Positions 55,224 to 63,191 of a stretch of 64,000 nt of DNA are shown in pieces. The stretch lies in the NCBI GenBank assembly GCA_002494015.1, contig DLAR01000067.1, positions 1-64,000 of the forward strand, written 5' to 3'. The stretch's first letter is position 1; every line of letters starts with the position of its first letter. A model generated the notes under the pieces. The model was not told the DNA's origin. It searched no databases and saw nothing but the letters and a program-made list of their open reading frames with translations. This stretch comes from Porphyromonadaceae bacterium UBA7042. GTDB lineage: Bacteria > Bacteroidota > Bacteroidia > Bacteroidales > Muribaculaceae. The position numbers and the translations under genes are program-made.

Positions 55224-55754
55224 ATGAGCTTTCTCTATTTCTTAGTGACTTCAAGCAAAGCCTACGCTGACAAACTCGGCGTTTACAAAGAGTATTTCGT
55301 AAATAACGGCGGTTTCACATCGGCTTTCCTCATCGCTCTCGGCGTGGCATTTGCAGTAGCACTCATCTACTATGTCGCATGCCGCATGTCATTCTCATGG
55401 GCGCGTATGTCGACATGGGTCGTGACTCTTTTTGTCGCAGGAGCTATTTCATTTGGCGTTACAGGATTCGCCACCGGTATTTCGGCTAAAAAAGGCGCAC
55501 TGCCCCAGACCGTAGAACGCATGTACAAGAAAAAAGTAAGTGTTCCCGGAGCCGACAAGACCGTCCTCGACAAGGCTAAACAGGACATCAAGCGCGAACA
55601 GAACAAGGGAATGTTTGGCTGCAACCCGGTCAACCGTCTCTGCTGGACCAACTTCGTGCTGACCATCATTTTCTTTTACCTTTTCTCGCTCCTTTTCAAC
55701 GGATTCTCAGGTCACGGTGTCAACATTCCCCACCGTGGAGTTTTCCGATTCTAA
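55224..55754 (+). CDS. Small three-TM membrane protein (operon gene E)
   Basis: A 176-residue inner-membrane protein with three hydrophobic helices at about 31-53 (TSAFLIALGVAFAVALIYY), 62-84 (WVVTLFVAGAISFGVTGF) and 140-163 (NFVLTIIFFYLFSLLFNGF). A Lys-rich loop of about 50 residues (KKGALPQTVERMYKKKVSV) joins helices two and three and is probably cytoplasmic. No family recognised. It lies between the vWA lipoprotein and the tubulin-like gene, and may be the membrane anchor of the complex. Confidence 0.75.
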   Translation: MSFLYFLVTSSKAYADKLGVYKEYFVNNGGFTSAFLIALGVAFAVALIYYVACRMSFSWARMSTWVVTLFVAGAISFGVTGFATGISAKKGALPQTVERMYKKKVSVPGADKTVLDKAKQDIKREQNKGMFGCNPVNRLCWTNFVLTIIFFYLFSLLFNGFSGHGVNIPHRGVFRF

Positions 55755-55778
55755 CCAATCCCACCACATTATCTTATA

Positions 55779-57320
55779 ATGAGAACATTCGTATTTGCCA
55801 TAGGTGGAACCGGGGCGCGTGTGCTCCGTTCTCTCACCATGCTCCTTGCAGCCGGTGTCAAAGGGACATCGACCAAGAACGAGATTATCCCCATCATTAT
55901 CGACTATGACGTAGACAACGGTGACACCAACCGCACTCAGGACATTCTTGAATGCTATCAGCGCATTCACCGCGATGCCTACAAAGTTGAAGACGAGGTC
56001 GAAGGACGTTTCTTCTGCACACCGGTTAGAAAGCTGAAAGAAATAGTGAAAACGACCGAGGAATTCAACCCGAATTCCAAGTTTGAAGTCTATCTCGGTC
56101 AAGAAAACACAAATATCACTTTCGCCGACCACATCCGCATGTCGTCGCTCGGCGGTGCGCTCCAACCCACCAACGACTTGTTGAAGGCACTCTATGACAA
56201 CAGTCCCGAGGATTCAAAGACTGCCGAGCTGAACCTCAATCTTGAAAAAGGATTCAAGGGGTGTCCCAACATCGGGTGTGTCGTTACCCGCGCACTTGAA
56301 AACAGCCTTGAAATCCAGCAGTTCCTCAACAATGTGACCCCGTTTGACCGCATATTCATTATCGGGTCGATTTTCGGCGGCACAGGTGCGTCGGGCATTC
56401 CCATGCTCCTCGACCTCATCCGCGAAAAAGAGGACCTGAACTCGGTTCCGGTCGGCATTCTTGCCGTCAGTCCCTATTTCAAGGTGAGCCGCGACGTAAA
56501 GAGTGCCATCGATTCCGACACTTTCTGCGCCAAGACCAAGGCAGCGCTCGATGCCTACGACCTCGGCAAGAGCGTCAATACCCTCGCCGATGCCGTCTAC
56601 TATGTCGGCGACGAAAAGGTTGAGGAATCCTTCCCCAACCACGAGGGCAGCATGGAACAGAAAAACGAGGCCCACCTCGTCGAGATGGTAGGCGCGATGT
56701 GTGTCATCCATTTCATGAACGAGGACAAAAACGAGTTCCACATGGGTGAGCAGGATGCGGCCTTCTATGAATTAGGCATGACTTCGACCGACAGTCCGAT
56801 AGGCTACCTGAGTTTCAAGAATGAGACCCGCTATCAGTTCATTGACCCGATGGTGCGTTTCGTCATGTTCAACAAATTCTGCCGTGACTACATGCTTGTC
56901 AAGGGAGAGGGCGAAAAGAACGACACATGGTTGCGCAACACCGGTCTCAGCGCCGACAACAAAGGCAAGAAGGAACTCGACACATTTATCGGCTATTTCA
57001 ACGACTGGATCAAGGAGCTCGGCGGCACCAAGCGACCTGTCACACTGTTCCGCCCCGAAAGTCAGTATATCGATTTATATTACGACATCAAGACCGCCGA
57101 GAAAGGATTCTTCGGAAAACCGTCGGCACTCGTATCGTCCGAATCAATTCGCAAGGAACTCGCCGAGCAGTGGAAAAAAGAGACCGACAACGGCAAGAAA
57201 ACGCCCTATAACGGACGCCCGTGGTTCTTCTTCTTCCAGTCAGCCGACCGCGTCATGAACGAGACCGTCAGCGGCCTGTTCAAAAACAAAGAAAACAGTC
57301 ACCTTACCACAACCGATTAA
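55779..57320 (+). CDS. Tubulin/FtsZ-superfamily-like protein (operon gene F)
   Basis: A 513-residue cytoplasmic protein of the Tubulin_2-like type. The N-terminus FAIGGTGARVLRSLTML supplies the first Gly-rich nucleotide loop; IPIIIDYDVDNGDTNRT follows the second strand; IFIIGSIFGGTGASGIPMLL holds the GGTGASG tubulin/FtsZ signature (residues 200-206). A later region (about 300-513) is helical and Lys/Asp-rich. It is not FtsZ itself, since the T7 NxDxxD-type loop is not obvious. Related proteins have been reported beside vWA proteins in predicted membrane-remodelling operons. It could form GTP-dependent filaments with the actin-like partners. Confidence 0.8.
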   Translation: MRTFVFAIGGTGARVLRSLTMLLAAGVKGTSTKNEIIPIIIDYDVDNGDTNRTQDILECYQRIHRDAYKVEDEVEGRFFCTPVRKLKEIVKTTEEFNPNSKFEVYLGQENTNITFADHIRMSSLGGALQPTNDLLKALYDNSPEDSKTAELNLNLEKGFKGCPNIGCVVTRALENSLEIQQFLNNVTPFDRIFIIGSIFGGTGASGIPMLLDLIREKEDLNSVPVGILAVSPYFKVSRDVKSAIDSDTFCAKTKAALDAYDLGKSVNTLADAVYYVGDEKVEESFPNHEGSMEQKNEAHLVEMVGAMCVIHFMNEDKNEFHMGEQDAAFYELGMTSTDSPIGYLSFKNETRYQFIDPMVRFVMFNKFCRDYMLVKGEGEKNDTWLRNTGLSADNKGKKELDTFIGYFNDWIKELGGTKRPVTLFRPESQYIDLYYDIKTAEKGFFGKPSALVSSESIRKELAEQWKKETDNGKKTPYNGRPWFFFFQSADRVMNETVSGLFKNKENSHLTTTD

Positions 57321-57327
57321 CCCCATC

Positions 57328-60300
57328 ATGGCAGAAATATTAAGAGACCACGGGCGCAATATGGACATTCAGCATATCAAGCCCACTTCCAAGGTCACAT
57401 CCAAAGATTATGCAGAAAAAGGCGATCCGCTGTCGTCAAGCAGCGATGTCGCCAACAAACCGGGTTCGTCCATTCCCAGCATCTTCGGACGAATGATATT
57501 TTTCCGCACCGCCCTTTTGAGCATCAAGGAGGACTCTGAAAACCATATCCGCTGGACCAAAGGGAATGCCGCGCCACCTTATCACCAGATTGTGTCGCAG
57601 TGGCTCGACGCAATGGAAATCGTATTCAACCAAAGCCATGCGCTCCGATTTGAATGCTGGAACCGAGACGAGCAGATCAAGCTGCTCAATGAGACCAACC
57701 ATGCCGAGCTCGCCGACGCGTTGAACAAGCAGGCGGTAAAATTCCTCACAGGAGTCAACAACATATTCCTGATCTTTAAAGACGGGCAACTCATCGGCGG
57801 CACCTCGCCATTTACTTTCGTCTTTACATCGCCCAACTGGAACAGCGGCCGTCCCGTGAAGTCTCTGCTGGAACGAAAGACCGATTTCCGCCGTTTCATG
57901 TACCGCCTCTACTGCGTCTACAATGTCCTCAACCCGACAGTCGACGGGAAACACGGCCGCACCCCCAACAAAGCCCGCGAAACCGTGGCCGGTGTCCTCC
58001 AGTATCTCAAACTGTGTCTTGACAACGAGACACCGCAACTCAAGGCTGAATTTGCCGATCCGACAAGATACACTATCGCCGATTTAGACCGAGACTATGA
58101 TATAATCTCTGTAAAACGTGATGCCGGTGCCTCTGAACGGTTGAAAGTCGCTCGTCTTGAATCAAAGAGCTACAACAAGGAAACCGAGCGCGACGAGGTC
58201 ATTCAGACTATCGACATGTTCCTTCTTTCCCGCAATGCAAGTGCTTTGGAATCAGATTTCTTCATCGACTCGCCCTATCTTGAGAAAGAGGGTGTCTATG
58301 ACGTGGCCAAAGCTCCGCTGGTACTGGCTGCCGGGTCGACCTACAGCTCCATGTTCCTCTATGACGATGTGAACTGGGAAGATCGCTTTACCGTCCCCCA
58401 GATCGAGAACGAGAAAGAAGATGACCGTCCTATCCCTCACTGCGATTCCTTTATCCACAACTGGCTCACGACCATCGACTTCCTTGACGATGCACTCATC
58501 ACGCTCCCCTACGAGATGGACGACACCAAATTCAAGAATGTCATCAACATCAAGGGCCGCAGCTACCTGCTGCCGTTGAAAGCCAAGGCACTCGCCTATT
58601 TCCCGGTAGATTTCCTGACTGACCGCATGCTCAACATCTCGGTTGACCGCGACGAGACAGTCCTGACGGTCGAGCTGGCCGTCCCGGTGCGCAACGTTAA
58701 CGGCTCACGCCGCAACACCGTCATCCTGCACAAGAGCTACAACCTCGACGCTGATGTCGTATATCCGAGCGACCGCAACATGGAAGAATCGCTATCGGTG
58801 GGTATCGCGCCGTTTATACGCATCGAGAATCCCGAATATAGCGACGAAAACCGTTATACCGTGCAGTTGCAATACGGCACTGTCGGTTACAAGGACATCA
58901 GCTTGAACTTCCTGAGTTCCGGTTCTAAATCACCCATAGCCCTAACCGAAGTATCGACCCGCGGCACATCGCCCACGTCGGTTTATTACAAGTTTGCAGG
59001 ACTCGTTGACGCAATTTCACTGTCGTGCAAGGATGGTAACGACTCGGCCCACCCCGACGTGTCAGGCTTGATAATCCCCAAGATGCCGGCATTTGTCAAC
59101 GGTGCGCGCAAATTTTTCTACAGCGTCGATTTCGGCACCACCAACACCCACATTGCGTTTATCTCCGACGAAGACAACGCTACCGCGGCAAGTTTCTCGG
59201 AAAAAGAAATCGCCATGCAGGCCGTGTATCTTGCCAAGAAACCCGACATGAGGGCATTTATCGCTCAGGACCGTCACGAGAAAATCATCGACGCGATGAG
59301 CAAGATTTACGGAGAGGAAGGCCGCAGCCTTGCCATCGCGCAGGGCCAGCAGTTCTTCCCCAATTTCGCAGGCACCGATTACTCCTTCCCCATCCGCACA
59401 GCGGTTTATGAGGAGCAACAGATTTCCGACAATCTTTTCGGCAAAATGTCAATCGGATTCCGCTACCACAAAGAGCTGTTCCGCGACTCCCACTATCGCA
59501 CCTCGATAAAATGGGACCTCAGCGCCGGACGCACTCAGGAAGCCAAGGACCGTGCCAAAATGTTCTTTGAAGAACTGTTGTTGATGATTCGCACCCACTG
59601 GCTTTCACAACCCGGCTCCAATCTCAGCGAGACACCGGTCATCATGCTCACCTACCCTCTCGCAATGGCCAACTCCTCAGTTCTCAACGAGCAATGGAAC
59701 TCGGCCTACAAACGCGCTTTCGGCGCATCGACCGCAGCCAAGTTCATGAGTATGCCCGAATCCCTCGCTCCCGCCCAGCAACTCATAAACCGCGGTGCTG
59801 AAACCGTCGACGGCATACTGAATGTCGACATAGGCGGCGGCACCACCGACATCCAGTATTATCGTGCGACCTCCGGACGTCCCATCGCTCGGTACAACTC
59901 GGTTCTTTTTGCCGGTGACGACCTGTGGGGAACAGGATACGAGAATGTCCATGACGGCAACCGTGCAGTACCCGATAACATTTTCACGCGCTTTGCCCGC
60001 ACTGAGCTTGGCAGCAGCCGCCTCAAAATAGGATATGAAAATGTTGAACTCTCAAGGATTCGCCACACCGGCAAGGAATTTGTCAACATGCTACTGCGAG
60101 ACCAGCAGCGACAGTTCCTGAACTGCATCACCGAATCAGACAACGGGAACAATCTTCCCCGAAAGGTTGTGATGCTCCACTATGCCGCATTGATATACCA
60201 TATTGCCAACTGGATTAAAGCCGACCCGAAAATGGCCGAGAAATTCCCCTCGGTAATCAACTTCACCGGTTTCGGATCGAAATATATCGAGGCTATCTTC

Positions 60301-60795
60301 GGGCCCGACCCGTCTTGTGACAAACTGACACTTTACACCGCTGAATTGCTGAATGCTTTCGGTATCGAAAACATTCCGGCAGGGTTCTCCGTAAACTTTG
60401 CCGAAAACCCCAAGGCTGTAACGGCCGAGGGCGCAGCTATTTTTGCCCGTCAGGGAGGCGCGACAATCCGTTCTGTCGACGTGCGCCACTACGGATATGC
60501 CGATTCTGACTCCATGAGCGTCCTGCGTTTCAAAGACATTGATACCGTCACCCCCGGAGTCAGGAAATTCTTCGAGGATTTTGTCAAGGCTTTCAACAGT
60601 GTCGAACACGCGGGTCTGAACATCCCGTCGCTGACACCGGCCGAGCTTGAAAAACTCTGTGACCGAGCCGTCACCAGCTTTGACCAAGTGAAGAACTACA
60701 AGGCCGCATCCAACGATCCCGGAGGCGAGTCACAGATTACTGACTCGCTGTTCTTCTGGATGCTCAAAGGCTCCCTGTTCCGTCTTGATGAATAA
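57328..60795 (+). CDS. Second giant actin/Hsp70-like ATPase (operon gene G)
   Basis: A 1155-residue cytoplasmic protein, 7 nt after the tubulin-like gene. Residues 1 to about 590 form a large N-terminal region with no recognised domain (GRMIFFRTALLSIKED, GVNNIFLIFKDGQLIGGTSPF), mixed helix and strand. The actin-superfamily domain spans about 595-1090: phosphate-1 YSVDFGTTNTHIAF with Asp601, phosphate-2 NVDIGGGTTDIQYY with Asp834, and an adenosine-type NFTGFGSKYIEAI near 981. The C-terminal ~80 residues are helical. It shares only ATPase motifs with gene B, and their N-terminal halves look unrelated, so the two may form different subunits rather than recent duplicates. Confidence 0.8.
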   Translation: MAEILRDHGRNMDIQHIKPTSKVTSKDYAEKGDPLSSSSDVANKPGSSIPSIFGRMIFFRTALLSIKEDSENHIRWTKGNAAPPYHQIVSQWLDAMEIVFNQSHALRFECWNRDEQIKLLNETNHAELADALNKQAVKFLTGVNNIFLIFKDGQLIGGTSPFTFVFTSPNWNSGRPVKSLLERKTDFRRFMYRLYCVYNVLNPTVDGKHGRTPNKARETVAGVLQYLKLCLDNETPQLKAEFADPTRYTIADLDRDYDIISVKRDAGASERLKVARLESKSYNKETERDEVIQTIDMFLLSRNASALESDFFIDSPYLEKEGVYDVAKAPLVLAAGSTYSSMFLYDDVNWEDRFTVPQIENEKEDDRPIPHCDSFIHNWLTTIDFLDDALITLPYEMDDTKFKNVINIKGRSYLLPLKAKALAYFPVDFLTDRMLNISVDRDETVLTVELAVPVRNVNGSRRNTVILHKSYNLDADVVYPSDRNMEESLSVGIAPFIRIENPEYSDENRYTVQLQYGTVGYKDISLNFLSSGSKSPIALTEVSTRGTSPTSVYYKFAGLVDAISLSCKDGNDSAHPDVSGLIIPKMPAFVNGARKFFYSVDFGTTNTHIAFISDEDNATAASFSEKEIAMQAVYLAKKPDMRAFIAQDRHEKIIDAMSKIYGEEGRSLAIAQGQQFFPNFAGTDYSFPIRTAVYEEQQISDNLFGKMSIGFRYHKELFRDSHYRTSIKWDLSAGRTQEAKDRAKMFFEELLLMIRTHWLSQPGSNLSETPVIMLTYPLAMANSSVLNEQWNSAYKRAFGASTAAKFMSMPESLAPAQQLINRGAETVDGILNVDIGGGTTDIQYYRATSGRPIARYNSVLFAGDDLWGTGYENVHDGNRAVPDNIFTRFARTELGSSRLKIGYENVELSRIRHTGKEFVNMLLRDQQRQFLNCITESDNGNNLPRKVVMLHYAALIYHIANWIKADPKMAEKFPSVINFTGFGSKYIEAIFGPDPSCDKLTLYTAELLNAFGIENIPAGFSVNFAENPKAVTAEGAAIFARQGGATIRSVDVRHYGYADSDSMSVLRFKDIDTVTPGVRKFFEDFVKAFNSVEHAGLNIPSLTPAELEKLCDRAVTSFDQVKNYKAASNDPGGESQITDSLFFWMLKGSLFRLDE

Positions 60796-60809
60796 ACAGC
60801 ACCTTAACC

Positions 60810-60849
60810 TTTTCCTCGTGACGGTCCATCCAAACCGTCACGAGGAAAA
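60810..60849 (+). terminator. Strong intra-operon hairpin (weak or conditional terminator)
   Basis: A 16-bp perfect stem (60810-60825 with 60834-60849) and an 8-nt loop lie between genes G and H, the widest gap in the operon. The flanking bases TTTT/AAAA are part of the stem; no clear U-run follows (TTATCCCG). It may cut read-through or protect mRNA ends so the first seven genes are expressed more than the last four. Confidence 0.6.
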
Positions 60850-60868
60850 TTATCCCGATGAATGACAC

Positions 60869-61510
60869 ATGATAAAGTTACCCGAATTTGTAACACAGTA
60901 TTTCGATGAAAAAATCGCAGGCGTGACAGCCGAAATCAACGCATTGAAAACCATATTGGAGGAACAGCGCAAACTGTCAGACGAATTCCGTGCTCTGAAT
61001 TCGCGCCTCGACGTTATCGAAAAGTCAATTGACGGTCTTCAGTCACGCATCACGCAACTTGCTGAAAAACCGGCATTGCCTAACCCGGTCATTGCCGGAA
61101 TCGCCGAGCGCGTGACCCACACAGTCAACAGCACAAGGCAGCAGCCTCAGATGTCAGTTCGCCCCGGAGCCGCCCCCTCGGCACCGACGGTTGAAATAGC
61201 CGATGTCACCGCCACATTCTATGCCCGCGGAACATCTGACGGCGTCCTTACCCCTGTACCCGATTCATATGCTGCCGATGTCCCGTTTGTAATCACGGCT
61301 ACGGGCGACAAAGCGACCGTCAAGTTCAACGACCGCTGCGCAGCCCGGCTTCTACAGTCGGCCGAGGCAAAGCTCCTCCCCTATTTCGACTATGAAATCG
61401 CCCCCGGGACAGGAGTCCCGTCGGCCGTACACGGCTTAAATTCTGTGACGGCGACTCGTCAGGGTGACAAATGGGTGTTGAACGAGAGAATCAAAATCAC
61501 CATCAGCTAA
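60869..61510 (+). CDS. Coiled-coil plus beta-domain protein (operon gene H)
   Basis: A 213-residue cytoplasmic protein: an N-terminal coiled coil at about 10-75 (ITALKTILEEQ-like heptads, LNSRLDVIEKSIDGLQSRIT), a Pro/Ala/Gln linker at about 80-115, and a C-terminal beta domain at about 118-213 (ATFYARGTSDGVLTPVPDSY...DKWVLNERIKITIS). The same layout appears in gene I, and their beta domains can be lined up by eye, so the two look like paralogues. No family recognised. Confidence 0.72.
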   Translation: MIKLPEFVTQYFDEKIAGVTAEINALKTILEEQRKLSDEFRALNSRLDVIEKSIDGLQSRITQLAEKPALPNPVIAGIAERVTHTVNSTRQQPQMSVRPGAAPSAPTVEIADVTATFYARGTSDGVLTPVPDSYAADVPFVITATGDKATVKFNDRCAARLLQSAEAKLLPYFDYEIAPGTGVPSAVHGLNSVTATRQGDKWVLNERIKITIS

Positions 61511-61536
61511 TCTTGCTCATTAAAAGAGACTCTAAA

Positions 61537-62121
61537 ATGAATAATTATCCCCCTGTGCTGCGCCCCGCGATGGAAATCATCGAGGCGCAGGCCAAAACGA
61601 TAGAACAGCTTAACGCGACAATTGCATCACTTGTAGAGCGCGTCAACCGGTTGTCAAGCGACATGGGCTATCCCGAGCTCGGCGTTGCCGTCCCACAACA
61701 GGCCCAACAGGTCCAACAGGCATCCGCAACACCGCAGCCAAGTGCGGCCTCCGCAGCCGCGCCCACCCCTGAAGACACTGTACCCACCACATCGGCCGAC
61801 ACAATCCGCATCTACTGTCCCGTACCCGACATTGCCGGTGACGGACAGGCTTTCTACTGCGACATGCTGACTCCGCTTAAAACCTATTTCTCTCTCGACA
61901 TTGACAAGAATGCCAGAACAGGGACATTTTTCGTCACCCCCGACAAGGATATACGTCAGATGGGATTTGAGCGCGACCTCATGCCGGTAACCGACTGCGA
62001 GGAATGGCCTGCCGACGCAATTGACAAAACCATCGTCAACATTGCCCCGGGAACAATAAAATATGATGCCTCCGATGACATGTGGATGGTAACCGGGAAA
62101 GCCGTTATAAAATTTGAATAA
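61537..62121 (+). CDS. Coiled-coil plus beta-domain protein, paralogue of gene H (operon gene I)
   Basis: Start chosen at 61537 (MNNYPPVLRPAM), 26 nt after gene H; a longer frame would begin inside gene H at 61471. About 194 residues: a helical or coiled segment (QAKTIEQLNATIASLVERVN), a Gln/Ala/Pro linker of about 40 residues, then a beta domain with IRIYCPVPDIAGDG, YFSLDIDKNARTGTFFV and MWMVTGKAVIKFE. It parallels gene H in order, size and end motif. No signal peptide. The two may form a heteromeric adaptor. Confidence 0.72.
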   Translation: MNNYPPVLRPAMEIIEAQAKTIEQLNATIASLVERVNRLSSDMGYPELGVAVPQQAQQVQQASATPQPSAASAAAPTPEDTVPTTSADTIRIYCPVPDIAGDGQAFYCDMLTPLKTYFSLDIDKNARTGTFFVTPDKDIRQMGFERDLMPVTDCEEWPADAIDKTIVNIAPGTIKYDASDDMWMVTGKAVIKFE

Positions 62122-62141
62122 AAAAATATCGCATATAATAT

Positions 62142-63191
62142 ATGAATAAGACTGCCCTCTTATCAATCTGCACAGCCGCCATGCTTACCGCCGGATGCTC
62201 AGGCAACAGAATAGAGGATGAAATTGACACCGTGGAAAGCGTCAGTGACGGAGGCACTGTCGTCCTCAACAGCGGCCTGACCGTACACTTGCTCGGAGTT
62301 TCGCCACAGAGTGCGTTTGCCGAGGAATATCTGCGGGCCAATATCGTAGGTCGCGAGGTCGCCCTTGTCCCTGACAGCGAAGGAGACCAGACATTTGCGT
62401 CCTATGACGACGAAGTGTGGGCCTATGTGACAATGTATGACACAGGAGAGGCATTGAACCGCAAACTTCTCACTCTTGCCGGCCCAAAGTCCTACTATAC
62501 CGGCGAGCTCAGCGACAGCCTTGAAGCCTACAATGCCATTTTTGCAGCAGGGCCTCAGCGACGACTGACCGACAATGAGCTGTCGGCCAAACTGAAATCG
62601 GCATCCATGCTTGTCTATGGTTCAACCAAAGAGGGAGGGTTCATCGGCACGGCGTTCTTTATCAATGACAACGGACTTGCCATAACCAACAACCATGTGC
62701 TGAATCACGGCGCAAACTACCGTTTCTACCTTTCCGACTCGCAGGGCAACATTGACTTTGAAAACGGCTATACGCTCAACCGCATCGTCGCCACATCAGA
62801 CTACCGCACAGGCCCTGACTACACCATCTTCTATGTCAACATGGATGATGACAGCAAAAAACGGATGTCATGGCTGACAGTTTCGCGGCAGCCTGTCGCC
62901 GGTGGCGACAAAATCGCTACTGTCGGCAATCCCGCGCCCGGAGAACTGCTGCCGATGTCCTACGCATCAGGCACAATCTCGGCCGTGCGCGCCGAGGAGA
63001 AGAAACTCCAGATTAACGCCCCGATAACCCACGGGTTCAGCGGCGGCGCGCTTGTTAACGAATATGGCGAGGTTGTGGGCATTTCCAGCAGCGGATATGA
63101 CAACAATAATGCCAACTTGAACTTTGCGGTAGACATCAACGTGGTGCGTGACCGCCTTGACCAACTGAATCTCCCCTATGCAGGTAAGTAG
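62142..63191 (+). CDS. Lipoprotein fusing degenerate SNase-like domain to trypsin-like protease (operon gene J)
   Basis: A 349-residue lipoprotein with lipobox LTAGC (Cys19). Residues ~28-135 follow the thermonuclease (SNase) pattern by eye: SDGGTVVLNSGLTVHLLGV, AEEYLRANIVGREVAL, EALNRKLLTLAG. The usual Arg and Asp catalytic residues are not evident. Residues ~145-345 form a trypsin-like serine protease with the triad His185 (ITNNHVL), Asp226 (GPDYTIF) and Ser300 in HGFSGGAL. A surface or periplasmic site is expected. The gene overlaps the next by 14 nt. It could process or sense proteins for the complex. Confidence 0.82.
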   Translation: MNKTALLSICTAAMLTAGCSGNRIEDEIDTVESVSDGGTVVLNSGLTVHLLGVSPQSAFAEEYLRANIVGREVALVPDSEGDQTFASYDDEVWAYVTMYDTGEALNRKLLTLAGPKSYYTGELSDSLEAYNAIFAAGPQRRLTDNELSAKLKSASMLVYGSTKEGGFIGTAFFINDNGLAITNNHVLNHGANYRFYLSDSQGNIDFENGYTLNRIVATSDYRTGPDYTIFYVNMDDDSKKRMSWLTVSRQPVAGGDKIATVGNPAPGELLPMSYASGTISAVRAEEKKLQINAPITHGFSGGALVNEYGEVVGISSSGYDNNNANLNFAVDINVVRDRLDQLNLPYAGK

